A stretch of DNA of 19,541 nt from Bacteroidota bacterium (GCA_021796135.1 JAJYOQ010000023.1:1-19541), one strand, 5' to 3'; positions 1-7,793 are shown, numbered from the stretch's first letter. The notes: generated by a model from the letters alone, not told the origin. Translations and numbers: made by a program.

Positions 1-429
1 AATCACGAACCAAACAAATATTTTCAAACAAATGCAGCAAAGATTATTGACGCAATGGAAAAACAGGCAGGCAAACTGCAAGTTAAAGGAGTAATCCTTG
101 TAAATCGCATGGACGAAAACGGCCATTCATGGGAATCATATATGAAATCGGTCGACATCATAAAAAAGGTGCCGGATAATCCGGAAGGTCATACATATCC
201 CGGATACAACTATATCGGCATTGCTTACTCTAAAGCAGCCGAAATGGCAGATACTAAATTGAATAGCGGAAGTGAAATAAGATCCCCCTATCAGGGCGAG
301 TTCGGTTATCCGGGCGGGGCAATTAAAAAAATAAATTCCGGCTATTTATTAACTGTATTCAGCGGCGCTACCGGCGAGCAGGACTTTGAAATAGCTCAGG
401 CGGGTATTGCCGCATATTCTGAGGAATGA
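1..429 (+). CDS. GlcG/HbpS-like protein, 3' part only
   Basis: The reading frame is open from the first base, so the gene begins outside the window; the ATG at 55 is internal. The visible 142 residues end in a pattern typical of the GlcG/HbpS (DUF336) fold: a helix containing GIAYSKAAEMAD, a glycine-rich turn (GYPGGAIKK), a strand reaching VFSGATGEQD, and the closing helix FEIAQAGIAAY. Family members are small cytoplasmic or secreted proteins, some of which bind haem or cobalamin. No ligand can be deduced here, and whether there is a signal peptide cannot be seen. It converges with the reductase at 499, and no clear terminator lies in the 69-nt gap. The family call rests on the C-terminal pattern only. 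Confidence 0.5.
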   Translation, partial: NHEPNKYFQTNAAKIIDAMEKQAGKLQVKGVILVNRMDENGHSWESYMKSVDIIKKVPDNPEGHTYPGYNYIGIAYSKAAEMADTKLNSGSEIRSPYQGEFGYPGGAIKKINSGYLLTVFSGATGEQDFEIAQAGIAAYSEE

Positions 430-498
430 CTTAATTAAACTTAATTGCAAAAATACATAAGTTGAATTATTGGTGATAAAATGAAATCCTTCCGAACG

Positions 499-1386
499 TC
501 ATATTAATTTCGACTCACCATTGATCCCATCCAACTTCGCCACAAATTCCGGAGACAGCTTCAACTGACCTGCTGCCAGGTTCTCGCGGAAATGTGCTAT
601 TGACGATGTCCCCGGAATCAACAAGATGTTGGGCGACCTCTGTAACAACCACGCCAGTGCGACCTGCATAGGTGTTGCCCCGAGCTGGGCTGCGACTTCC
701 GTCAGAGTCGAAGACTGCAGCGGAGTGAATCCGCCAAGTGGAAAGAACGGCACATACGCTATACCCTGCCGGGATAAATCTTCGATTAGTGAATCATCAT
801 GACGGAAAGCCACGTTGTAATTATTCTGCACGCATACGATTTCGGTAATCCTCTGCGCCTCGGCTATCTGGGCAGCAGTTACGTTACTCAATCCGATATG
901 GCGAATCAGCCCCTTGCTCTTAAGTTCCGCCAGCGCCGTCACCTGCTCAGCGATGGAACCCTCACTTGGACCGTGAACTGTCCCCCTTGCGCGATAGTTA
1001 ACAATGTCAAGCGTATCTAAACCCAGATTTCGGAGATTGTCATATACGCCAGCCGCCAGATCTTCGGGAGAGATGGCTGGATGCCACGACTTGTCAGGCG
1101 GACGTATTACTCCGAGCTTCGTAACAATCACCAATCCCGCTTGGTAAGGATGCAATGCCTTCCGGATTATCTGATTGGTAATGTGCGGACCGTAGAAATC
1201 TGATGTGTCTATATGATTCACACCTGAAGCAACAACCTCGCGAAGCAGTGCCACAGCACCATCAACATCTTTGGGCGGTCCCCATATGCCGGGACCCGAC
1301 AACTGCATCGCGCCATAGCCCATCCGCTTAACTGTTAATGATGTCCCGGGGAAAGTGAAAGTTCCATCGAGCTTTGCATTACTCAT
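499..1386 (-). CDS. pdxI: Aldo/keto reductase, YdbC/PdxI type (pyridoxal reductase-like)
   Basis: A complete 295-residue aldo/keto reductase, close in length to E. coli YdbC/PdxI (286 aa), which reduces pyridoxal to pyridoxine with NADPH. It matches YdbC almost block by block: GYGAMQLSGPG near residue 24, HIDTSDFYGP at 58-67, a conserved PFFPLGGFTPLQSS block, and the cofactor-binding LLIPGTSS near the end. Catalytic Asp60, Tyr65 and Lys90 are present. The usual catalytic His of the superfamily is replaced by Arg (NYR, about residue 132), as in YdbC, so this is a subfamily trait and not damage. Its ATG overlaps the TGA of the upstream NmrA-like remnant (ATGA), so the two were translationally coupled. 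The gene looks clearly GC-richer than its neighbours, which suggests transfer. A function in B6 metabolism is inferred from similarity. Confidence 0.85.
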   Translation of the reverse strand: MSNAKLDGTFTFPGTSLTVKRMGYGAMQLSGPGIWGPPKDVDGAVALLREVVASGVNHIDTSDFYGPHITNQIIRKALHPYQAGLVIVTKLGVIRPPDKSWHPAISPEDLAAGVYDNLRNLGLDTLDIVNYRARGTVHGPSEGSIAEQVTALAELKSKGLIRHIGLSNVTAAQIAEAQRITEIVCVQNNYNVAFRHDDSLIEDLSRQGIAYVPFFPLGGFTPLQSSTLTEVAAQLGATPMQVALAWLLQRSPNILLIPGTSSIAHFRENLAAGQLKLSPEFVAKLDGINGESKLI

Positions 1387-1652
1387 TGTTTTGCTCCTTG
1401 ATTAAATACAACAGCAAATTCCTTTGCATAATCTCTCAACTTAATTTTACCAAGCGTTGGTTTGTTACGGAAATAATCATCATACAATTTACCGCTGTTG
1501 CTGCAAGCATTCATCTCAACCAGTCCTGCGGCAATTTGCGGATTCATCCCTGCGGCTTTCATTCCATTTAATAGTTGTTCATCAGTAATAAGAATCCATT
1601 TCAAATCAGGCTTACCGATATGTCCTAACGAACCTGTTACTACGATTTTCAT
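1383..1652 (-). pseudogene. NmrA-like NAD(P)-binding reductase with a large internal deletion
   Basis: The ATG at 1652 has an AGGAAA ribosome site and is preferred to the upstream in-frame codon at 1718. The 89 residues are the two ends of a protein normally about 285 aa long. The N-terminus MKIVVTGSLGHIGKP is the first strand and glycine-rich loop of a Rossmann fold. It joins directly to a C-terminal segment starting DLKWILITDEQ and ending DYAKEFAVVFNQ, which in NmrA-like reductases lies some 200 residues further on. The reading frame is kept across the junction, so a short protein may still be made, but most of the nucleotide- and substrate-binding fold is missing. The stop overlaps the reductase start. 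It is best read as a gene killed by an in-frame deletion. Confidence 0.75.
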
Positions 1653-1768
1653 TTTTTTATTTCCTGTTTTTTTTAATGCTGCAAAGTTACAAAGCAGCAA
1701 AGAAACATGTATAGACAAAACTCATATTCCTTAAGCTAAAATCAAGTTTGTCTTAATCGGCAGTCAAG

Positions 1769-1864
1769 ATGTGCGGAGGAATACGAACCAATGAAGAAAA
1801 AATTGATCAAGGAATGGAGATATCGCATCAAGAAGTAAAAAAGAAATTCGCCAAGAGACATTAA
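1769..1864 (+). pseudogene. C-terminal stump of a TA antitoxin
   Basis: This short frame ends NEEKIDQGMEISHQEV followed by KKKFAKRH and a stop. That matches the usual tail of antitoxins paired with ParE-type toxins (acidic helix, then G-x-x-I-S-H-x-E-V and a basic end). The N-terminal DNA-binding half is absent; the ATG at 1769 opens the frame but has no family-like sequence after it. It stops 2 nt before the ParE-like frame, the normal antitoxin-toxin spacing. The call rests on about 25 residues plus this position. Confidence 0.45.
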
Positions 1865-1866
1865 TT

Positions 1867-2173
1867 ATGAAAATATCCTGGTCTCCTTTAGCAGTTGAAA
1901 AGTTAGAAGATATTTATGAATATATTGCAAAAGATAACAACTCAGCAGCTCAAAAAATTGTTAATAGTATTTTTAAGAAAGTAGAAGCATTAGCGGAGAA
2001 TCCTAAAAGAGGAAGAACAATTCCCTTTTTATAAGAGAAAAGATTTTTCTAAATATTATTGGTTGATAAGAATTCATACCAATGAATTTGGAATTACTTA
2101 ATAGAGATGGTTTCATATTACTTGTAAGATAGTCACACCTAATGATAAAAAATATTATACAACAAGAAAATAG
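1867..2173 (+). pseudogene. ParE/RelE-type toxin, frameshifted remnant
   Basis: The ATG at 1867 opens a 55-codon frame starting MKISWSPLAVEKLEDIYEYI and continuing through KKVEALAENPKRGR. This is the N-terminal two-helix half of a ParE-type toxin (ribosome- or gyrase-targeting in the family). A stop at 2032 ends it where the family would continue into its central strands. Strand-like sequence resumes in other frames (FSKYYWLIRIHTNEFGIT, then KIVTPNDKKYYTTRK up to a stop at 2171), so at least two frameshifts separate the pieces. With the antitoxin stump just upstream, the locus is a dead type II TA module. Confidence 0.6.
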
Positions 2174-2197
2174 TGAAACTTTATAAATACTCATTCA

Positions 2198-2650
2198 TTA
2201 AAATTGAATGCTCAGCTTAAGCGAAAACGATAATGACGGACGCAAAGAAGCATTCAAATAGTAATACCCCGAATTAACGGCCTGCCCGGAAGTGTCGGCA
2301 ATAACTTGATTGATAGTATATATTTGCTTTGACTGCCCCGGATTTATAGTAACTAGCCCCACAACATTATCAAAGGCGCCGCTAAACATAATAATTTGCC
2401 CCTTGCTGTTTTGAAGATTCCACTGAAAAATCCCGTCGCCCACAGCAATGGTATCATTAGAAGTGCCATTGTTGAAAACAGTAACCGCAGCCTTTAATGT
2501 ATCATGAGCTTCATAAAATGATTTGGAAGTTGAAAACGTATATTCCAGAGACCCTGACTTTATAGTATCCGAAGTAGAAACAGGATTATTGTTTTGACCG
2601 CATCCGTTAATAACGAAAAGAACAATAGCAAAGATTAATATATCCCGCAT
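2198..2650 (-). CDS. Small lipoprotein with a BsuPI-like beta domain
   Basis: 150 residues, starting at an ATG with a good AAGGGAAA ribosome site. Residues 1-17 form a type II signal peptide ending in INGC, with Cys17 as the lipidated residue. After a Ser/Thr/Asn linker, the mature part resembles the BsuPI (intracellular proteinase inhibitor-like) immunoglobulin-type fold: a strand with LKAAVTVFNNGTSNDTI, then FQWNLQNSKGQIIMFSG, a PGQSKQIY turn and a final GYYYLNASL strand. Lipoproteins of this kind occur in Bacteroidota and relatives without a known function, and protease inhibition should not be assumed. It lies 21 nt downstream of a second lipoprotein gene, almost certainly in the same transcript. 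Confidence 0.65.
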   Translation of the reverse strand: MRDILIFAIVLFVINGCGQNNNPVSTSDTIKSGSLEYTFSTSKSFYEAHDTLKAAVTVFNNGTSNDTIAVGDGIFQWNLQNSKGQIIMFSGAFDNVVGLVTINPGQSKQIYTINQVIADTSGQAVNSGYYYLNASLRPSLSFSLKLSIQF

Positions 2651-2671
2651 ATTATTTCCCTTAATTTAGTT

Positions 2672-3163
2672 TCATTGTATAATAGAAAAATCAATCAAGG
2701 AGGTGCAGTTAATGTTAATATTATTAAAAGAAGGATAAATCACTTTAGCTTGGTATGTACCAACAGGTAGATGAAGAGAGGGATTCTGAGTAGCCCGCAA
2801 ATAATTTTGCGCCTCCCACGTGACCTGAATTGTATCTCCGGTATTTAATGTATCGGGGAAAGTAATCATAATATTAGGCATAGCATATTCAGAAGCAGCA
2901 ACAACACTATCGTTTCTCAATATCTGAAAATGGACCGGCGGCGCTCCGGCATAATTGTAAGTAATCGCATGACCGGTAGTATTAATCAAAGAGAAGTGCA
3001 TATCAAAAGTCTTACCTGATGAAAATGTATCAGAAACATTTCCGGAAGTGTCCGTTAATTTAAAGGAAGCATTAATATTATCGCGTTTGCTAGGATTAGA
3101 ATCTATCAAACCGCAGCCCGCTGCTATTAGCGATATAAATAGAATAGAAGTTATTATTCTCAT
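2672..3163 (-). CDS. Small lipoprotein, paralogue-like partner of the next gene
   Basis: I choose the ATG at 3163 (163 aa): it has an AGGTGA ribosome site, and it gives a signal peptide with lipobox LIAAGC at residues 12-17. The in-frame ATG at 3184 would place extra charged residues before the signal. The mature protein is all beta-like: SGKTFDMHFSLINTTGHAITYNY, then PPVHFQILR, then GDTIQVTWEAQ, then LPVGTYQAKVIYPS. This is the same strand order as the BsuPI-like downstream gene, so the two are probably distant paralogues anchored in the outer membrane or periplasm. It is probably the first gene of the two-gene unit. Function unknown. Confidence 0.65.
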   Translation of the reverse strand: MRIITSILFISLIAAGCGLIDSNPSKRDNINASFKLTDTSGNVSDTFSSGKTFDMHFSLINTTGHAITYNYAGAPPVHFQILRNDSVVAASEYAMPNIMITFPDTLNTGDTIQVTWEAQNYLRATQNPSLHLPVGTYQAKVIYPSFNNININCTSLIDFSIIQ

Positions 3164-3304
3164 TTTATCACCTGCCACTTTCATAATTATTTTAGTACAA
3201 AAGTCAGCTAATCAGAAATAATCTGTTTGTAACTACTCAATATTAATCGATAATTAGAAAAGATACAAGTCAAAATCGATCACAAATTCTTGATCACTTA
3301 TTAC

Positions 3305-3496
3305 CTACGGGACTTGCTGCTGCATCTGAGGATGAGGCCGCTCCGATAAGTCGTTCGTTTTAACATATATTACAACGGCAACCAGAATCAATATAATTCC
3401 AATCCAGAATTTCCAATCATGATGAGCCCGCCTCCAATACGGAATTCTTTCCTTCCCTTTACTTAAGTTTAAGGGCATATCTGGAATTTTCTTCAT
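3305..3496 (-). CDS. Small single-helix membrane protein
   Basis: 63 residues, with a strong AGGAAAG ribosome site before the ATG at 3496. Residues 1-28 are polar and basic (IPYWRRAHHDWKFW); one hydrophobic helix spans roughly residues 30-46 (FWIGIILILVAVVIYV), followed by a short tail rich in Pro and Gln. The pattern HHDWKFWIGI...YVKTNDLS recalls small inner-membrane proteins of Bacteroidota, but I cannot name the family. The start overlaps the end of the broken DUF6629-like frame by 38 nt in another frame, so the two were probably co-transcribed. Confidence 0.5.
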   Translation of the reverse strand: MKKIPDMPLNLSKGKERIPYWRRAHHDWKFWIGIILILVAVVIYVKTNDLSERPHPQMQQQVP

Positions 3497-3738
3497 TTTC
3501 TTTCCTTTTTTTATTCTTCTCCATTAATAATACTGAAAACGGGATCAACATAGGCCAAAGAACCTCCGCCATTATCAGAAATAAATAAGTGCATATATGC
3601 TGAAGAATTTTCAAGTCCGGATTTGGTAAGGCTACCCACAATAAACCTTCGGTAATTTGTTGAAGACCAAAAAACAATGGAATACTCGCAAACATAATCT
3701 ATACCACCCGTTAAACTGGCTGCTGCAGAAAAGCACAT
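3459..3738 (-). pseudogene. DUF6629-like membrane protein, frameshifted and truncated
   Basis: The ATG at 3738 starts MCFSAAASLTGGI, the highly typical N-terminus of DUF6629-type membrane proteins (MCFSATASF...). After about 13 residues the family sequence stops and resumes in another frame from about 3697 as FASIPLFFGLQQITEGLLWV, then FLIMAEVLWPMLIPFSVLLMEK. About 20 residues of the first membrane region are missing at the switch, so a small deletion changed the frame. The second frame ends at 3459 after a basic tail, while family members usually continue for about 100 more residues with further helices. It is therefore broken at both places. The family's function is unknown. Confidence 0.6.
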
Positions 3739-3854
3739 ATATTGTCCTGGTTAGTATAATTGTTAAACGATGGACGAAATATTTTCCCATCGTTCGTTTA
3801 TAAAATTGTTAGTCAACTTCAAAAGCACCCCGTCTTTTTTAAAGTTTATAAATG

Positions 3855-3888
3855 TTTACTAGTCAGTAAAATTTCGGTTAGTACTAAC
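3855..3888. promoter_or_regulatory. Pair of palindromes in the gene-free stretch 3739-4151
   Basis: Two symmetric elements lie 6 nt apart: TTTACTAGTCAGTAAA (6-bp arms, 3855-3870) and GTTAGTACTAAC (perfect 12-bp palindrome, 3877-3888). The first resembles operators of TetR-family repressors. No regulator gene is adjacent; the nearest candidate targets are the divergent DUF6629-like remnant and the small frame at 3943. A weaker 8-bp inverted repeat (3766-3773 with 3787-3794) lies between them and the remnant's start. Apart from these, a terminator and a possible TA promoter, I see nothing else in 3739-4151. Confidence 0.35.
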
Positions 3889-3942
3889 GAAAGAAAAATA
3901 TGATTAGGAGTTTGAAAATAGAATAGAGCAAAAGGATGAAAA

Positions 3943-4035
3943 ATGGACTACGATTTTTTGGATAAAACCAGAAAGGTAAATTACTCGATGGATGTTTCAT
4001 TTAAGTATTTGACGCATTGCAAAGTAAAGAATTAG
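3943..4035 (+). CDS. Possible 30-residue small protein
   Basis: A 30-codon frame starting MDYDFLDKTRK, with AAAGGATG 6 nt upstream as ribosome site, and ending exactly at the base of a terminator hairpin. The well-placed ribosome site and terminator are the only support. The protein resembles nothing I know and could be the stump of a lost gene. Confidence 0.2.
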   Translation: MDYDFLDKTRKVNYSMDVSFKYLTHCKVKN

Positions 4036-4056
4036 ATCCCAAACAAGGGATCTTTT
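4034..4056 (+). terminator. Intrinsic terminator hairpin
   Basis: AGATCCC and GGGATCT form a perfect 7-bp stem around the 6-nt loop AAACAA, followed directly by a T run (TCTTTT). The orientation is + strand only; the reverse strand has no T run after the stem. It would end the transcript that carries the small frame at 3943 and insulate the TA pair downstream. Confidence 0.6.
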
Positions 4057-4081
4057 ACGACAGACAAATCATAGTTTATGA

Positions 4082-4135
4082 TTGACTTGAAATTTTGAAC
4101 ATTTATACGTATCATTGTACAAAATTATATACGTA
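4082..4135 (+). promoter_or_regulatory. Possible promoter/operator of the DUF6364-PIN pair
   Basis: TTGACT at 4082-4087 is followed after 16-17 nt by TATACG/ATACGT as a poor -10 element. Two copies of the palindrome TACGTA (4106-4111, within ATACGTAT, and 4130-4135), 24 nt apart, flank the presumed start site. Paired palindromes upstream of a TA operon are typical of binding sites for the antitoxin, which would repress its own operon. The promoter call is weak. Confidence 0.3.
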
Positions 4136-4151
4136 AACAATAGGTGCGGGA

Positions 4152-4403
4152 ATGGAAACAAAACTAACTCTAAAATTAAATAAAAGAGTAATTGAGCGTG
4201 CTAAAAAGTATGCTAAAAGGAATAAGCAAAGTCTTTCCGGGATGGTTGAGAACTATTTTAATATGATAGCGGAAAAAGATCCTTTAAATGATTTAGAAAT
4301 ATCTCCAAATGTTCTCGAATTATCCGGAATCATTAAATTATCAGAAAATTTCAATCTGAAACAGATGTACGGCAAACATCTTGAGGATAAGTATACAAAA
4401 TGA
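4152..4403 (+). CDS. DUF6364-type antitoxin of a PIN-toxin pair
   Basis: 83 residues. The N-terminal METKLTLKLNKRVIERAKKY followed by AKRNKQSLSGMVENYF is a ribbon-helix-helix pattern (strand 3-9, two helices to about residue 41) typical of DUF6364 antitoxins of Bacteroidota. The C-terminal half is acidic and probably wraps the toxin's active site. The TGA overlaps the ATG of the PIN gene (ATGA), the classic coupling of a type II TA operon. It probably represses its own promoter through the TACGTA palindromes upstream. It appears intact. Confidence 0.8.
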   Translation: METKLTLKLNKRVIERAKKYAKRNKQSLSGMVENYFNMIAEKDPLNDLEISPNVLELSGIIKLSENFNLKQMYGKHLEDKYTK

Positions 4404-4828
4404 TTAAAGTATTTGTCGATTCTGATATTATTTTGGACCTTCTTGCTCATAGAGAACCATATTTCGAGCATGCTGCAATATTATTTACTTTAATCGATCA
4501 ACAAAAAATAGAAGCTTATACATCACCACTAATTTTTGCAAACTTACACAATCTTCTCAAAAAATTAACCTCAAATACATCCGCATTAAAAAGTTTAAGA
4601 AAGTTGAAAACTCTAATAAATATTTTACCGGTTGATGAAAGAATAATTGAACGGGCATTGAATTCGGAGTTCAATGACTTTGAAGATGCAATTCAATATT
4701 TCACAGCTGTCAACAACGGAGTTAATCATTTATTAACGAGAAATAAAATTGATTACAAGAGGAGTAAAATAGCAATATCAACTTCAGAAGAATTTCTTAA
4801 AACATGGAATGCTAAGAAGAACAAATGA
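4400..4828 (+). CDS. PIN-domain toxin (VapC-like ribonuclease)
   Basis: 142 residues, a complete PIN domain. The first strand ends in VFVDSD with Asp7 (and Asp9). The second acidic position, usually in SSLILAEL-like sequence, is SPLIFANLHNLL here; Asn at this site is common in this Bacteroidota branch. Glu95/Asp96 lie in DFEDAIQY, and Asp118 follows TRNKI. These acids would hold Mg2+ and cut RNA, usually a tRNA or rRNA in VapC-type toxins. It overlaps the antitoxin gene by 4 nt and converges with the defence operon. No damage is visible, so this may be the only intact free-standing TA pair in the window. Confidence 0.8.
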   Translation: MIKVFVDSDIILDLLAHREPYFEHAAILFTLIDQQKIEAYTSPLIFANLHNLLKKLTSNTSALKSLRKLKTLINILPVDERIIERALNSEFNDFEDAIQYFTAVNNGVNHLLTRNKIDYKRSKIAISTSEEFLKTWNAKKNK

Positions 4829-4928
4829 TTGACATATATTCTCTTTAGGGTCTTGATTGTAGGTACCCTCTAAATAGTCTCCATTTTATACCTCCTATTA
4901 TTTTGTTAACTAAACTGTCCAAAATCCT

Positions 4929-7778
4929 TTATTTTATTTCTGTTATTCCCAACAACCTAACCCTAGCACCAACGGGATTTTCTACCGATGATTTTATCTG
5001 TGATAATATTGCTCCCACTGCACCTTCATAATTGCTTTTTATTTTTTGCCAGTTCATTTCAACTGTCTCACCAGTTACCTTAAATAGCTTTTTTTCTAAC
5101 CGATTAAGTAGCCAATCATCCGGTAATATTTGAACATCTCCCGTATTGCTTATTCTTATCGTCTTAATTTCTTTATGTTGTAAATTTCCTTCAAGTTCAA
5201 TTGTGAAGTGTGTATTAACAACTACATAGTTATCTCTATCATATTCGCTTTGAGGTAGAGTTGCTACATCACCAGGTATTGTGACTTGTTGATAGTATTG
5301 TACAATCGCATCTACCAGCGGATGTCCTAAACCCATTAGTTCTGCTTGTCGTTTACGCATTGCTGAATCTCTGTCAAAAGTGATCAGATTATATTTTGTA
5401 TTTACATTCGGAAAATTGCTTAGCTTGTTTGGTGTAACTATGCTATAAAAATCTCCCTTTGGTATTATTGAACCTCCCAGACGCAGTATTGCAGTTTCTA
5501 CAAATGTTTTAAGATTTTGAAGTGAAAATTTATCATCTATATTCAGATATTCCTGAAGATTAAAAGAACTCATATCCATAGTAAGATTTTTCAAAGCCTC
5601 TATGGATTTGAGGGCGTTCTGCATTGCTTCTTCAATTTCGATGGCGGTACGGTTATAATCTTTATTTAATAATGCGTACTTATACCAGTCAAGATAATTC
5701 GGTGATGATCCCATATATCCTAAAATCTCTGCTCTGAAATCTTCAACAGGTTCTCCGGTGAGTGGATCCAATTTACCGATGTGTGCGGCTATTTCTCTTA
5801 GTTTGGAATTTAATAATTGATATATTTTTTCTTCGACAGTATCTTCAGCGACAAGATTATAAACCTGTGATGTTTCTTTTTGTCCGTACCGGTGGATGCG
5901 CCCAATCCTTTGTTCTACCGCCATTGGATTCCACGGAAGATCATAATTAAATAAAATATGACCCACTTGTAAATTAATCCCTTCACCACCTGCAGAAGTG
6001 CATATAAGAAATTGTGCCCCATCTTCATCCCAGAACTTTTCTTTTGCTTCAATTTTATTATCGATTGGTCCGCCTTTTATAAGAGCAACCTTATCGTTAC
6101 CATAAATATTTTCTAATTTCTCCTTTAAGAAGTTTAGAGTTTCAACATACTGTGTAAATATTATGAATTTTTCTTTAGTATTAGTATTCCTGATTGAATC
6201 AATGGCTCTAGTCAATGTATCAAACTTTCGATCGACTTCATCCGGAACTATGTTCAGCAATACTTTCACTTTTTGAATTTCATCCGGAATATTCGCGTCG
6301 GCATATATTCCGTCTTCTCCAACTTCATCACTATCCAGCGACCATTCTGTTGTTTCTTCAGTCTGAAATGATCTACTTACTTTTTGTGTTGTTTGGGCTA
6401 TAATTGTATCAATTTCAGGATAACGGGATGGAATATATTGTATTCTCATTATTTCGGAAACTAATCTTCTCATTTCATCTTGCAGTTCAAGTAGTTCTTC
6501 TGCGATTGCCCTTGAAGAGTTTGATTTAGCTCTTTTGTTTGAAAGTTCTATATGCTTTCTTATTAACAGCACTAATAATCTTCTTCTCAATGCTTGCTTA
6601 ATAGCTCTGATACTTGAAGACATAATTTTCTGAAATGTAGTCATTACAAATCCAATTGCACGCTGTTGATTTGTTGTGCGGGTTTGTCCATTACCTACGC
6701 CTGCAACATTATATCCTTCTCGCAAATATTCGGTAAGTTTTTCATAAAAAGTTCTTTCTGGTAATGCCAACTGAAATGATTGGGTGTGAACCTGCCTTCT
6801 CACAAATATTGGATTACCATTCTTGTCAGTAACCTCTCTTTTTGTTCTACGAATCATAACCCTGCTTAAGAACCCACGATGTTCCATCATTGCTTCTTCC
6901 GAATCGAAAAGAGTCTCATCAAGAAGCTGAATGAGTGACCAGAATTGATATGCATTTCCTTGATGCGGTGTTGCGGATAAGAAAATTAAATCTTTTGTAT
7001 GCGAACGTAATGCTTCGGCAAGTTTATAGTTAAGAGTCGGTGTTATTTTTTTACCGTAACGTTTCCTGCTTAAATGATGCGCCTCATCAAAAATTATCAT
7101 ATCCCATTTAGGACCGCCAAGTATACGATCCATTCTTTGAGGTACCTTGATTGTATCGATTGATGCAATAACACGATTATGATTTTCCCAGGATGCAAAC
7201 CCCTGGTCTGTAAAATCAGTTCCAAGTATTTCAAAGATTAATCTAAACGCATCCCTTAATTCGCTTTGCCAGTTTTTAATTAGTCCGGCTGGGGTAACTA
7301 TAAGAATTCTGTTTGCTTCGCCCCGGCTAATCAACTCTTTAATTATCATTCCGAGTTCTATTGTCTTACCTAAGCCAACTTCATCTGCAACCAGTAATCG
7401 TCGATGTCTCATAGATACAACATCGCGTGTTAGGAGAATTTGATGAGGCAAAAGGTCTGTTCTGCTGTTTGATAACTGTCCTCCGTTATTTTGTAATGGA
7501 AATTGAAATGATAATTGCTTTAATAAAAAATCAACAGAAGAGTCAATATCGTTATTGATTAGTCGCTGCCATAAATCAGGAGCAGGTTCTAAACGTTCAA
7601 TAGGAAAGCTTTGAAGATGTCTTCCATTTGCATCTTCATACATTACATCTGCCTGGTAAGTACCATAGAGTTCGCTTACACGGTAAACTTCTACTGAGCC
7701 AAGATCTTCACGCCCCTTAACTCTAACCTTTTCCCCGACTTTAGGCATATATTCTATTTTTTGTTCTGCTGTTAACAT
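4929..7778 (-). CDS. SNF2-type DEAD/DEAH helicase of the BREX/Pgl-like operon
   Basis: About 949 residues. Two ATGs stand in tandem at 7781 and 7778; the second is better spaced from GAGGAT and is used here. After an SH3-like N-terminal segment (VGEKVRVKGREDLGSVEVYRV), the core begins with the Q-like motif LLPHQ. Walker A DEVGLGKT is at about residues 132-139, motif II DEAH at 231-234, and motif III SATPHQG near 270. The second RecA lobe has IIFTQYVETLNFL, TSAGGEGINLQ and the arginine-finger motif QRIGRIHRYGQ. The C-terminal 300 residues are specific to this group. It resembles the BrxHII helicases of type 3 BREX, which accompany DUF1156 methylases. It is the last gene of the operon, 12 nt after the preceding stop. 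In this role it would translocate on DNA; the substrate is unknown. Confidence 0.85.
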   Translation of the reverse strand: MLTAEQKIEYMPKVGEKVRVKGREDLGSVEVYRVSELYGTYQADVMYEDANGRHLQSFPIERLEPAPDLWQRLINNDIDSSVDFLLKQLSFQFPLQNNGGQLSNSRTDLLPHQILLTRDVVSMRHRRLLVADEVGLGKTIELGMIIKELISRGEANRILIVTPAGLIKNWQSELRDAFRLIFEILGTDFTDQGFASWENHNRVIASIDTIKVPQRMDRILGGPKWDMIIFDEAHHLSRKRYGKKITPTLNYKLAEALRSHTKDLIFLSATPHQGNAYQFWSLIQLLDETLFDSEEAMMEHRGFLSRVMIRRTKREVTDKNGNPIFVRRQVHTQSFQLALPERTFYEKLTEYLREGYNVAGVGNGQTRTTNQQRAIGFVMTTFQKIMSSSIRAIKQALRRRLLVLLIRKHIELSNKRAKSNSSRAIAEELLELQDEMRRLVSEIMRIQYIPSRYPEIDTIIAQTTQKVSRSFQTEETTEWSLDSDEVGEDGIYADANIPDEIQKVKVLLNIVPDEVDRKFDTLTRAIDSIRNTNTKEKFIIFTQYVETLNFLKEKLENIYGNDKVALIKGGPIDNKIEAKEKFWDEDGAQFLICTSAGGEGINLQVGHILFNYDLPWNPMAVEQRIGRIHRYGQKETSQVYNLVAEDTVEEKIYQLLNSKLREIAAHIGKLDPLTGEPVEDFRAEILGYMGSSPNYLDWYKYALLNKDYNRTAIEIEEAMQNALKSIEALKNLTMDMSSFNLQEYLNIDDKFSLQNLKTFVETAILRLGGSIIPKGDFYSIVTPNKLSNFPNVNTKYNLITFDRDSAMRKRQAELMGLGHPLVDAIVQYYQQVTIPGDVATLPQSEYDRDNYVVVNTHFTIELEGNLQHKEIKTIRISNTGDVQILPDDWLLNRLEKKLFKVTGETVEMNWQKIKSNYEGAVGAILSQIKSSVENPVGARVRLLGITEIK

Positions 7779-7793
7779 CATATCCTCTTAAAA

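Noticed and set aside
799..1020. Open frame of 73 codons on the + strand
   Set aside because: It lies fully antisense within the well-supported reductase gene and has no protein-like pattern.
2003..2194. Open frame on the - strand
   Set aside because: It is antisense to the ParE-like remnant, has no ribosome site, and its sequence is explained by the toxin fragments on the + strand.
4847..4869. Terminator for the convergent TA pair and helicase operon
   Set aside because: AGGGT/ACCCT gives only a 5-bp stem with a 13-nt loop, and no T run follows on either strand.
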